Origin: Roseiarcus sp963732155
Lineage (GTDB): Bacteria; Pseudomonadota; Alphaproteobacteria; Rhizobiales; Beijerinckiaceae
NCBI GenBank assembly: GCA_963732155.1
Contig: CAVSYB010000017.1
Location: forward strand, 128,355 to 192,354
Direction: 5' to 3'
DNA: 64,000 bases
Positions 9,308 to 17,533 of the stretch are shown piece after piece. The position numbers and the translations under genes were made by a program. The notes under the pieces were generated by a model. It had not been told where the DNA came from. It searched no databases and saw nothing but the letters and a program-made list of their open reading frames with translations. Positions within the stretch are counted from its first letter, which is position 1; every line of letters begins with the position of its first letter.

Positions 9308-10356
9308 GGCGCCGTCTCGATCGCCTGGGCGAACAGCGCCGCCGAGTGCTCCCAGGTTGGAAGCGCGGCGGCGGCGGCGCGCGCCGCCGCCGCAAGACGA
9401 CGGCGCGCCGCCGAATCCTCGATCAGCCGCCGCAACGCCGCCGCGAGCGCGCCGGCGTCGTTCGGGGGGGCCAGCAGGCTGGCGCCGGCGGGCGCCGTCT
9501 GCGGGATGGCGCCGGCCGTCGTTCCGACCACCGGCAGCCCATGCGCAATCGCCTCGGCAATCGCCATTCCATAGCCTTCGAACCGCGACGCCGATACGAA
9601 GAGATCGGCGCTGGCGTAGAGGGCCTCGAGGCGCTCCGCGGCGACCGCGCCGGCGAGCCGGATCCGGTCGCCGAGGTTGAAACGCGCGATATCGGCTTTG
9701 AGACGCGTCGTCGAATCGGCGTCGCGCCCGAGGTCGCCGGCAATCACCAGCCGCCAGGAAAGATCGAGCAGCCGCGCGCACGCGGCCGCGAGCACGTCGT
9801 AGCCCTTGCGAGGCGTCACCGCGCCGACCGCCAGCATCGTCAACGGGGCTTCGGCGTCGGCGCGCGCTGGCGCGACGCGATCACTGCCCGGCCGCACGAT
9901 CCTCACCTGCTCGGCGGGAACGCCGTAGTCGGAAACCACAAGGCGCTCCGTGAACGGGCTCGTGACGATCACGCGCCGCGCGCAGGCGAGCGCTTGCCTC
10001 TCGCTCATGCGCAAGGCGCCCACCTCCTCGGGCGAAAGTCCCGACTCCTCCGCGAGCGGATGATGCACCAGCGCGATCAGCCGACGAGTGGCGCGCAGCG
10101 CCGTCGCGACGTCCGGCAGGACGCCGAAAGCCAATCCGTCGATGACGATCGGCAGGTCGGCCGGGAGGGCGGCCAGCCGCCTTTGCGCCGTCGCTCGAGC
10201 CTCCGCGCTGGGGCGCGGAAAACCATCGCCAAGATCGAGGACCTCGATCCGCCAGCCCAGCGATCGAAGCCCCGCAATGACGCGCCTGTCATAGGCGTAA
10301 CCGCCGGTCGGAGTCGTCAAATCCCCGGGCGCGGCGAAGACGAGGCGTCTCACCAC
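9304..10356 (-). CDS. Glycosyltransferase family 4
   Basis: GT-B fold glycosyltransferase of 350 aa. The N-terminal domain begins with RRLVFAAPGDLTTPTGGYAYDRR, including the glycine-rich donor/acceptor loop. The C-terminal domain has AVGAVTPRKGYDVL, the donor-binding region, and the EX7E motif in EGYGMAIAEAIAHGLPVVG. It starts at GTG 10356, overlapping the end of the pterin-synthase-like gene by 7 bases. No secretion signal is seen. Most GT4 enzymes build polysaccharide, but here the neighbours are pterin- and RibD-like, so a small-molecule acceptor is possible. Confidence 0.88.
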   Translation of the reverse strand: MVRRLVFAAPGDLTTPTGGYAYDRRVIAGLRSLGWRIEVLDLGDGFPRPSAEARATAQRRLAALPADLPIVIDGLAFGVLPDVATALRATRRLIALVHHPLAEESGLSPEEVGALRMSERQALACARRVIVTSPFTERLVVSDYGVPAEQVRIVRPGSDRVAPARADAEAPLTMLAVGAVTPRKGYDVLAAACARLLDLSWRLVIAGDLGRDADSTTRLKADIARFNLGDRIRLAGAVAAERLEALYASADLFVSASRFEGYGMAIAEAIAHGLPVVGTTAGAIPQTAPAGASLLAPPNDAGALAAALRRLIEDSAARRRLAAAARAAAAALPTWEHSAALFAQAIETAP

Positions 10357-10751
10357 AAGGGCGCCTCGTAGGACGCGCGCGCGAGGTGGGATTCCGCGAT
10401 GGTCACGCGAATCGCCTTGAGCTCGCGCCCGTCGCGGCCCAATCCGCCGTTTTGCGCCGCCGCGGCAAGACCCTCGAACACATGCTTGGCGAGAAACTCG
10501 GTCGTGGTGTTGACGCCTTTGAAATCCGCGACATCGTCGAGGTTGCGACAGTTCAGCGGACCAAGGATCGATTTCAATACCTCATGCGCGCGACCGATAT
10601 CGACAACGACGCCGTTCGAATCGAGCTGGTCGGCGATGAAAGCGGCGTCGACCACAAAAGTCGCGCCGTGCAGCGCCTGGGCGGGGCCGAAGACGGCGCC
10701 GCGAAACGAATGGGCGATCATGATGTGGTCACGGACTTCGACAGTGAACAA
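10350..10751 (-). CDS. 6-pyruvoyl-tetrahydropterin synthase / QueD-like protein, catalytic site altered
   Basis: A 133-aa protein with the T-fold topology of 6-pyruvoyl-tetrahydropterin synthase and QueD. Conserved regions: AHSF (zinc His, H14), LHG (H28), DIGRAHEVLKSIL, GPLNCRNLDD, and the C-terminal glutamate E120 in IAESH. Two residues expected from E. coli QueD are missing: the catalytic Cys is A24, and the second His of the HGH zinc motif is A30. The start is TTG 10751, because AGAGG lies 6 bases upstream and the homology begins there; the long frame to 11492 is a shadow. It is co-transcribed with a dehydrogenase and a glycosyltransferase. It may act on a pterin with a changed mechanism. 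Confidence 0.78.
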   Translation of the reverse strand: MFTVEVRDHIMIAHSFRGAVFGPAQALHGATFVVDAAFIADQLDSNGVVVDIGRAHEVLKSILGPLNCRNLDDVADFKGVNTTTEFLAKHVFEGLAAAAQNGGLGRDGRELKAIRVTIAESHLARASYEAPLW

Positions 10752-10768
10752 AGGCGAACCTCTCGGGC

Positions 10769-11773
10769 TTAGACGGCCTCCTCGGCCGAAGGATAGATGA
10801 CGAGCTGGCAAAGCGCGCCGGTTGCCGGCCCGAGGATATCCGGCAGGCGGTCGGGCAGCTCGCGAAAACGGACGGCCGGGGCGAGAAGCACGTCGAGCGC
10901 CGAGTCGGCGAGCAGATCGATCGCGGCGGCAAGTCGGCGTTGAGGCGTCCAGCGCGCCCGATGCGACGGCGCCACCCGGCCGACCTGGCTGGAGATCAGC
11001 CTGAGGCGCCGGCCGTGGAACGCCTCGCCGAGCGGGATCGCGACCTCGCCGGCGCCGTGCCAGCTCAACTCCAGCACCGTCGCCTCCTCTCCGGCGAGGC
11101 GAAGCGCAGTGGCGAGACCTGATGCGGTCCCGCTCGCATGGATGACGAGGTCGCAATCGGCGGGCGCCGCGTCCGGCGCCGCAAAGCCGACGCCGAGGGC
11201 ACGGGCGACGCCGGCGCGGGACGCCTCGACGTCGATCAGGGTTACGCGGGCGCCGGGAAGTCGCCTGCAGAGCCAGGCGGCCAGTGAGCCGACGACGCCG
11301 GCTCCGACCACCGCGATATTGTCGGCGGCGGCCGGCAGGCCGTCCCACATCGCGTTGAGAGCCGTCTCCATGTTGGCCGCGAGCGTCGCGCGCGCCGGCG
11401 GCACTCCGGCGGGAACCGTCACGACTGCGCTGGCTGGCAATGTGAAGACGCTCTGGTGCGGGTGGAGCGCAAAAACAAGGCGATCGCGCCATCCCTCGGG
11501 TCCCTCCTCGACCCGGCCGACCGTCGCGTAGCCGTATTTGACCGGGAAAGGGAACGCGCCGCCCATGAACGGGGCGCGCATGCGGTCGAACTCCGTCGGG
11601 GGAACGCGGCCGGCGAACACCAGCCTTTCGGTGCCGCGGCTGATCGCGCTATAAAGCGCGCGGATGCGGATTTCGTCCGGCCCCGCCTCGCCGAGCGGCT
11701 CGTCGCGGATTTCGGCGCGGCCGGGACCGGCGTACCAGAGCGCCTCGGCGCGCCATTCCGATCGATCGCCCAC
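10769..11773 (-). CDS. Zinc-less medium-chain dehydrogenase/reductase (MDR)
   Basis: A 334-aa protein of the zinc-type alcohol dehydrogenase superfamily. The Rossmann core has VVGAGVVGSLAAWLCR, followed by the acidic strand LIDVEASR, so NAD is likely. The catalytic zinc Cys position is ALYSAISRGTE (Ser in place of Cys), and the four-Cys structural zinc lobe is absent. The YSAISRGTE segment recalls BchC-type bacteriochlorophyllide dehydrogenases. It starts at GTG 11773, 82 bases from the divergent opgH gene, and it is the first gene of the MDR, pterin-synthase-like, glycosyltransferase, methyltransferase operon. The frame extends beyond 12000 as a shadow of opgH. Confidence 0.8.
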   Translation of the reverse strand: MGDRSEWRAEALWYAGPGRAEIRDEPLGEAGPDEIRIRALYSAISRGTERLVFAGRVPPTEFDRMRAPFMGGAFPFPVKYGYATVGRVEEGPEGWRDRLVFALHPHQSVFTLPASAVVTVPAGVPPARATLAANMETALNAMWDGLPAAADNIAVVGAGVVGSLAAWLCRRLPGARVTLIDVEASRAGVARALGVGFAAPDAAPADCDLVIHASGTASGLATALRLAGEEATVLELSWHGAGEVAIPLGEAFHGRRLRLISSQVGRVAPSHRARWTPQRRLAAAIDLLADSALDVLLAPAVRFRELPDRLPDILGPATGALCQLVIYPSAEEAV

Positions 11774-11855
11774 GTCAGCCGGCCCCGCATTGGACTTGCC
11801 GCCCACCCTACCTCTATATCCTGCATCGGCGAAAGAAGCGGAGAGCGCCGCGGCA

Positions 11856-13676
11856 ATGCTGGATCGTTCGACGACGCCCATCGCGGTCGCGGCCAGCGCC
11901 GCGGGTTCGCTCCCCCGCCGCCGGGCGCTATTCGCCGCATTGGCCGTCGTCACAATGACCGGGATCCTGTGGCTTGCCGCCCTGGCGGTTCCGCCGCGCG
12001 GCGCCGGCGCTATCATCTTCCTTGCGCTTTTCGCCGTGACACTGCCGTGGTCGGTCGTCGGATTCTGGAACGCAAGCATCGGCCTTTTGATCATGCGCGG
12101 TTGTCGCGATCCGGTCGCCGCGGTGAATCCGATGGCCGCGCGCGTCCGGGGGGATGAGCCGCTGACCGCGGCGACCGCCATCCTCGCGTGCATCCGCAAC
12201 GAGCGCCCGGACACGGTGACCCGGAATCTGCAGCCCCTGCTGGACGGCTTGACCGCCGCAGGGACCGCTCGACTGTTTCACGTCTATATTCTCAGCGACA
12301 CCGACGATCCCGACATCATCGCCGCCGAGGAAGCCCGGTTCAGCGCCTTCGCCGCAAGATGGCGGGGGACGGTTCCCGTGACCTACCGGCGGCGGGCGCT
12401 GAATACGGCTTACAAAGCCGGCAATATCCGCGACTTCTGCGATCGATGGGGCGTCCGCCACGAATTCGCGATCGTCCTCGACGCCGACAGCTTCATGCCC
12501 GCCGAGGCGGCGCTCCGGCTCCTGCGCATCATGCAGGCGAACCCGACGCTCGGCATCCTTCAGACTCTGGTCATCGGATTGCCTTCGGTCAGCGGATTCG
12601 CGCGCCTGTTCCAATTCGGCATGCGGCTCGGCATGCGTTCCTACACGCTGGGCGCCGCCTGGTGGCAAGGCGATTGCGGGCCGTACTGGGGGCACAACGC
12701 CATTCTGCGTCTCGCGCCTTTCATCGCACATTGCCGCCTGCCGTCGTTGCCGCGGGGGGGTCCGCTTGGCGGCGATGTCCTCAGCCACGATCAGGTCGAG
12801 GCGGCGCTGATGCGCCGGGCCGGCTACGAGGTCAGGGTGCTGCCGCTCGAGGGAATCAGCTGGGAGGAGAACCCGCCGACGCTGCTGGAGTTCATCCGCC
12901 GCGATCTGCGCTGGTGTCAGGGCAACATGCAATATTGGCGGCTGCTGACGTTGCCCGGTCTGAAACCGGTCAGCCGCTTCCAGCTCGTGTTTGCCATCCT
13001 GATGTATCTCGGCTCGCCCGCCTGGATGGCGATGGTGGCGATCGGCACGATCGCCATCGCTGCCGCCGATACGCCGTCCGCGCCGATGTTCCAGATCAGG
13101 TCAGGGGCGGGAGCCGCGCTGTTCGCGATCATGATGCTGATGATCTTCGCCCCGAAGATAGCGAGCGTCCTCGATGTGCTGATGCGGCGGCCGGCGCGCC
13201 CGTCCTATGGCGGCGGCGCGCAATTTATTCTGAACGTCGCGAGCGAGACGCTGTTCTCATTCCTGCTGTCGCCGATCATGGCGCTGACCCATACCGTCTT
13301 TCTGTTCCGCCTGTGCGTTCTGCGGCGAGGCGGCGCCTGGGACAGCCAGCGGCGCGAAACCCACACGGTTCGGTGGCCTGTCGCGTGGGCGAGGCTTTGG
13401 CCGCATACGCTGACCGGCCTGACGATAATCGCCGTGGTCGTCGCAAGGACGCCGAGCCAGTTCGGCTATGCGCTGATGGTCGCCGCGGGGCTGGCGCTGT
13501 CCGCGCCCTTCGCCGTGGCGACGTCGTGGCCGCCGGCGGGGAGGCTGCTCGCGCGGATCGGCGTTGGCCGCATCCCCGAAGAGGTCGCGCCGCCGATCGC
13601 GCTGCTTGCGTTGCGGCTGCCGGCGATCGAAGCCAGCGCGCCGGCGCCGCGGCGGCAACCCGAGGGCGCGCGGTGA
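11856..13676 (+). CDS. opgH: Glucan biosynthesis glucosyltransferase H
   Basis: Inner-membrane glycosyltransferase of the OpgH/MdoH family (606 aa), which makes beta-1,2-linked osmoregulated periplasmic glucan backbone. Two membrane segments lie at the N-terminus, then a GT2 domain with the DADS motif and the processive-enzyme signature RDLRWCQGN, and C-terminal membrane helices. Length is shorter than E. coli OpgH, which has longer N- and C-tails. The start is ATG 11856; the frame back to 11664 is the divergent promoter region. The stop overlaps the following gene as GTGA. No opgG is seen in this window. Confidence 0.9.
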   Translation: MLDRSTTPIAVAASAAGSLPRRRALFAALAVVTMTGILWLAALAVPPRGAGAIIFLALFAVTLPWSVVGFWNASIGLLIMRGCRDPVAAVNPMAARVRGDEPLTAATAILACIRNERPDTVTRNLQPLLDGLTAAGTARLFHVYILSDTDDPDIIAAEEARFSAFAARWRGTVPVTYRRRALNTAYKAGNIRDFCDRWGVRHEFAIVLDADSFMPAEAALRLLRIMQANPTLGILQTLVIGLPSVSGFARLFQFGMRLGMRSYTLGAAWWQGDCGPYWGHNAILRLAPFIAHCRLPSLPRGGPLGGDVLSHDQVEAALMRRAGYEVRVLPLEGISWEENPPTLLEFIRRDLRWCQGNMQYWRLLTLPGLKPVSRFQLVFAILMYLGSPAWMAMVAIGTIAIAAADTPSAPMFQIRSGAGAALFAIMMLMIFAPKIASVLDVLMRRPARPSYGGGAQFILNVASETLFSFLLSPIMALTHTVFLFRLCVLRRGGAWDSQRRETHTVRWPVAWARLWPHTLTGLTIIAVVVARTPSQFGYALMVAAGLALSAPFAVATSWPPAGRLLARIGVGRIPEEVAPPIALLALRLPAIEASAPAPRRQPEGAR

Positions 13677-14962
13677 TCGACCGACGCAGGTTCATCGCCG
13701 CCGCGCTCCTGGCGCCCGCCGCGTGGGGGACGCCATGGGCGGCGGCGCAGACGATCGTCGACGCCGCTCCGTCGCTCCAGCGCGCCATCGATCGAGCGCA
13801 GCGGGTCGGCGGGGTCGTCGCGATACCGTCAGGGGCGAGCCATGTTTCGCGTCTCAAAATCACCGGCGACTTGCGGCTGGTCGGCGCGGGACAGGGCTGC
13901 CGACTAATCGGAATCGGACCCGGCCCGATGCTGATGATCGAACGCACCGATAGCGTGGCGATTGAAAACGTCGCCTTCGACGGCGCGGGCCGAACGCCCG
14001 GCGGCGAAGCCGGCCTCATCGAGGCGCGAGACATCGCCGATCTGCGTTTGGTCGATTGCGCCATCGAGCATGCCTCTGGCTACGGCCTGAGGGCCGAGCG
14101 CTGCGGGGGACGCATCGCGACGTCGCGGTTCGGCGATCTCTCGGAAACGGCGATATTCAGTCTTGACGCCACGGGGCTGTCGATCAGGGACAATCGCATC
14201 GAAGATTGCGGCGCCAACGGGATACAGGTCTGGCGTTCGACGCCCGGCGAGGACGGCGCGATCATCCAGGGCAATCGCATCGAGCGCGTGCGCGCCGACC
14301 GCGGCGGCGACGGCCCTTACGGAAACGCCATCAACGTTTTTCGCGCCGGCGGCGTCACCTGCGCGAACAATATCATCCGCGGCGCCGCCTTCTCCGCCAT
14401 TCGCTACAATTCCAGCTCCGACGCCGTGATCAGCGCCAACAACTGCATCGACATCGGCGAAACCGCCATCTATGTCGAATTCGGCTTTCAGGGCGCGATC
14501 GTTTCGTCAAACGTGGTCGACGGCGCCTCGACAGGCGTCTCGGTCACCAATTTCGATCGGGGCGGCCGGCTGGCGGCGGTCACCGGCAACGTCGTCCGCA
14601 ATGTCGTCAGGCGGCTGCCGCAGGGAGGGGACCCGTTCGGCGTCGGCATCCACGTCGAGGCCGATACGGTGGTCAGCGGCAATGCGGTCGACAACGCCAA
14701 TTTCGTCGGATTGAAGATCGGCTATGGCGTCGGCTTGCGCGAAGTGATTGCGACCGCCAACGTGCTCGGCGATTGCGGCTACGGGATCGCGGTGTCCGTC
14801 GCGCCCGGCGCGGGCGGCGCGACCATTCGCGACAACCGCATCGCGCGCGCTCGCCTCGGCGCCATTGTCGGCATGGCGTGGGACGCGGTCGTCTCGGCCG
14901 ATCTCGTCGCGGAGGCGGCGAAATATCCGCTTCTTTCGATCTCCGGGAATGAAGTGCGATGA
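13673..14962 (+). CDS. Tat-exported repeat protein (TIGR03808-like), predicted beta-helix
   Basis: A 429-aa protein beginning VIDRRRFIAAALLAPAAWG, which has a twin-arginine motif (RRRFI), a hydrophobic core, and a likely cleavage after AWGTPWAAAQ. The mature part is a series of short strands with repeated N, G and I patterns (for example IRDNRIEDCGANGIQVW, IIQGNRIERV, ISGNEVR), typical of right-handed beta-helix PbH1 repeats. It matches my memory of a TIGR03808 twin-arginine repeat family. The GTG start at 13673 overlaps the opgH stop, so the two are translationally coupled. It may act on periplasmic glucan, but this is inferred only from that coupling. Confidence 0.75.
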   Translation: MIDRRRFIAAALLAPAAWGTPWAAAQTIVDAAPSLQRAIDRAQRVGGVVAIPSGASHVSRLKITGDLRLVGAGQGCRLIGIGPGPMLMIERTDSVAIENVAFDGAGRTPGGEAGLIEARDIADLRLVDCAIEHASGYGLRAERCGGRIATSRFGDLSETAIFSLDATGLSIRDNRIEDCGANGIQVWRSTPGEDGAIIQGNRIERVRADRGGDGPYGNAINVFRAGGVTCANNIIRGAAFSAIRYNSSSDAVISANNCIDIGETAIYVEFGFQGAIVSSNVVDGASTGVSVTNFDRGGRLAAVTGNVVRNVVRRLPQGGDPFGVGIHVEADTVVSGNAVDNANFVGLKIGYGVGLREVIATANVLGDCGYGIAVSVAPGAGGATIRDNRIARARLGAIVGMAWDAVVSADLVAEAAKYPLLSISGNEVR

Positions 14963-15032
14963 TAGGTCGTTCGCTGCACTCGCCGCCCGCTGCGATATCA
15001 ACAGGGCCTGGCGCTTCCGCTCCGGCGCTGTT

Positions 15033-16010
15033 TCAACCAAGAACGTAGGCCCGGCTCGCTTCGGGGTCGTCGGTGGAATATCCGACCGCCTTCAGTTCCC
15101 CCCAGACCGCATCGGGGATCGGAAAGCGCAGCCATTCCAGCGTCTCGTGAACGCGCTCAGGTTTGCTGACGCCGCAAATGGTCGAGGTTATTCGCGCGTC
15201 CCGCATCGAAAACTGCAACGCCGCGGCGCCTGGCGGCACGCCATGTCGGGCGCAGATCGCCTCGATGCGCCGGACCGGGTCCAGCATTTCGGACGAGGCC
15301 TCCTGATAGACATAGCGGGTATAGGCGTTCGAGCCTTTCGCCAGCACGCCCCCGGCGTAAGGCGCCGCGTTGAGGATGGCGACGCCCCTTCGTTGGGCCC
15401 AATCGATCATCGGCTCGGCGTTCCGATTGACGAGCGTAAAGCGGTTGTGCGTGATCAGCGCGTCAAAGTCGAAATCGCGCAGAATGGGCGTCATGACCTC
15501 GATCGGTCCCGCCGCAAGACCAACCGCCCGGGCCAGACCCTCCTCCTTGATCCGGAACAGTTCCCTGATCGCGCCGTTCGGCCCGGTGATCTCGGCAAGA
15601 GAATCGGCATGCTCGGGATCGTGCAAATGAAGCAGATCGATCTTGTCGACTCCGAGCGCCGCCAGACTTTGTTCGAGCGATCGTCGGGCTTGCGAGGCGT
15701 CAAAACGGTTGGTGTTCGGGTCGCGGTCGAGCTTGGTTGAAAGAACAAAGTCCTTGGGAGGGCCGCCCCTCTCGCGGATGACCGCGCCGATTCGTTCCTC
15801 GCTGCGTCCAAAGCCGTAAATTCGCGCGGTGTCCAGGAAGTTGACCGGGCTGTCGAAAATTGCCCTGACAGTGGCTTTGGCGCGCGCCTCGTCGACGCCA
15901 TAGCCATAGGTGTCGGGCATATCTCCGAGCCCGGACGCTCCGAAGCAGACTTTTGAGACCGAGAGGGCGGTCTTGCCCAATTTGACCAACTCAACGCCCA
16001 ACTTGGTCAT
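15033..16010 (-). CDS. Aldo/keto reductase, aldose 1-dehydrogenase-like
   Basis: 325-aa TIM-barrel oxidoreductase. The catalytic set is visible: Asp and Tyr in LDTARIYGFGRSEERIG, Lys in FVLSTKLDRD, and His in LLHLHDPEH. The last residue matches the L-fucose/D-threo-aldose 1-dehydrogenase and pyridoxal 4-dehydrogenase subgroup, which oxidise a sugar or aldehyde to its lactone. It starts at ATG 16010 and converges with the Tat protein gene. It stands alone on the minus strand. Confidence 0.88.
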   Translation of the reverse strand: MTKLGVELVKLGKTALSVSKVCFGASGLGDMPDTYGYGVDEARAKATVRAIFDSPVNFLDTARIYGFGRSEERIGAVIRERGGPPKDFVLSTKLDRDPNTNRFDASQARRSLEQSLAALGVDKIDLLHLHDPEHADSLAEITGPNGAIRELFRIKEEGLARAVGLAAGPIEVMTPILRDFDFDALITHNRFTLVNRNAEPMIDWAQRRGVAILNAAPYAGGVLAKGSNAYTRYVYQEASSEMLDPVRRIEAICARHGVPPGAAALQFSMRDARITSTICGVSKPERVHETLEWLRFPIPDAVWGELKAVGYSTDDPEASRAYVLG

Positions 16011-16163
16011 GGATTTACCCCGATTGGCTTTCGACGGATTATCAACGCTACAACAAACTCCCGATCCAGGCGACGATCGCGCCGGCCGGGCGCCATCGCC
16101 TTCTCGCCCGTTGAGTCACGGCGCCGGCGGCGAGGGCCTGTATGCCGGAGTTTGGGGGGCGCG

Positions 16164-17303
16164 ATGACGAACGACGACAAGGACTTTTACGCGGCGACTC
16201 CGGTCTTCGACAATTTTGCCGACGCCGTGAAGCAATCGAGCTATCGCTCGCTGCCGGAAGACTGGGTGGTCGGCTTTTCCGACGTCGTCGGATCGACCAA
16301 GGCGATCGCGCAAGGGCGCTACAAGGCGGTGAACATGGTGGGGGCGGGCGTCGTCGCCGGCGTCGCCAATGCGTTGGCGCGGCGGCCCTTCCCTTATGTC
16401 TTCGGCGGCGACGGGGCGAGTTTCGCCGTCAGCGCGGCCGATGCGCCCCTCGCCGCCGAGGCGCTGAAGGCGATGGCCGTGTTCGCCCGCGAAGAACTGC
16501 AAATCGAGCTCCGCGTCGCGATGATTCCCGTCGCGGGCATCAGGGCCGCCGGACGCGACGTCCGCGTCGCGCGTTACGCGGCTTCGCCGCATTGCGCCTA
16601 CGCCATGTTCACCGGCGGCGGCCTTGCGTGGTTCGAAGCCGAGGCGAAGCGCGGCTCCTACGCGCTGGATCCCGGCGCGCCGGGCGCTCGCCCGGACCTC
16701 TCCGGCCTCTCCTGCCGCTGGACGATCGCGCCCGCGGCGCATGGCGTCATCCTGTCGGTGATTGTCGTGCCGCGGGGCGATGATCCGCGATTCGGCCCTC
16801 TCGTTGAGGAAATCGTCCAGATGGCGCTGGGCGCCGCGGACGGCGGCCGGCCGATCACGCTGGCGAGCCTGGGCGCGGGGTGGCCCGGCCAGGCGATCGC
16901 GCTGGAGGCCGCGGCGGCGGCGTCTCCCGGCCGCTCGCGTACGAAGCTCCGCCTCGCCGCCGCCGTCAAATTCCTGCTCGGCGTCGTTTTTCACACGTTC
17001 AAACTGAAAGTGGGGAGTTTCGACGCCAGCGCCTACGCCAGCGACGTCGCCGCGAACGCCGATTTTCGCAAGTTCGACGACGGCCTGCGAATGACGCTCG
17101 ATTGCTCGCCGGAATTCGCCGACGCCCTCGAAGCGCGTCTGCGCGCGGCGGACGAAATCGCCGCCTGTGGCGCTTTTCGTCAGGGCAGCGCGCTGTTGAC
17201 GTGCTTCGTGCCGTCGATCACCGATCGCGGTCATGTGCATTTCGTCGACGGCGCGGACGGCGGCTACACCATGGCGGCGAAGGCGATGAAGGCGGCTCGC
17301 TAG
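16164..17303 (+). CDS. DUF3095 protein with a class III nucleotidyl cyclase-like core
   Basis: A 379-aa cytosolic protein that I place in DUF3095. Its N-terminal half has DVVGSTKAIAQGRYKAVN and FGGDGASF, which resemble the first-metal and GGD-like turns of class III cyclases. The middle has the family segment LSGLSCRW. The C-terminal half (DFRKFDDGLRMTLDC) looks like a second unrelated domain. No membrane segment is seen. The start is ATG 16164 with a GGGGGG-rich site upstream; TTG 16152 is less likely. Activity has not been established for this family as far as I know, so the cyclase similarity is a hypothesis. Confidence 0.75.
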   Translation: MTNDDKDFYAATPVFDNFADAVKQSSYRSLPEDWVVGFSDVVGSTKAIAQGRYKAVNMVGAGVVAGVANALARRPFPYVFGGDGASFAVSAADAPLAAEALKAMAVFAREELQIELRVAMIPVAGIRAAGRDVRVARYAASPHCAYAMFTGGGLAWFEAEAKRGSYALDPGAPGARPDLSGLSCRWTIAPAAHGVILSVIVVPRGDDPRFGPLVEEIVQMALGAADGGRPITLASLGAGWPGQAIALEAAAAASPGRSRTKLRLAAAVKFLLGVVFHTFKLKVGSFDASAYASDVAANADFRKFDDGLRMTLDCSPEFADALEARLRAADEIAACGAFRQGSALLTCFVPSITDRGHVHFVDGADGGYTMAAKAMKAAR

Positions 17304-17533
17304 GATCGCGGACCGCCTTTCTCCTGCTCGCCGACAAGGCCCTGCCGGTCAGCCATCAGCGCTGCCCGGGCGCCCATCGAATCGTATGGACTGAAGGCGA
17401 CGGGGATAGAATCAGGCGAATCAAAAAAATCGGGAGACTTTTCTTATCCGAAGCGCTTTTGGCGCCGTATCAGCCGGAGGGAGCCTCCATCCATTCGCCC
17501 CCGTCGCGGCGGCATGCTCCTTGGGGACGCGCG

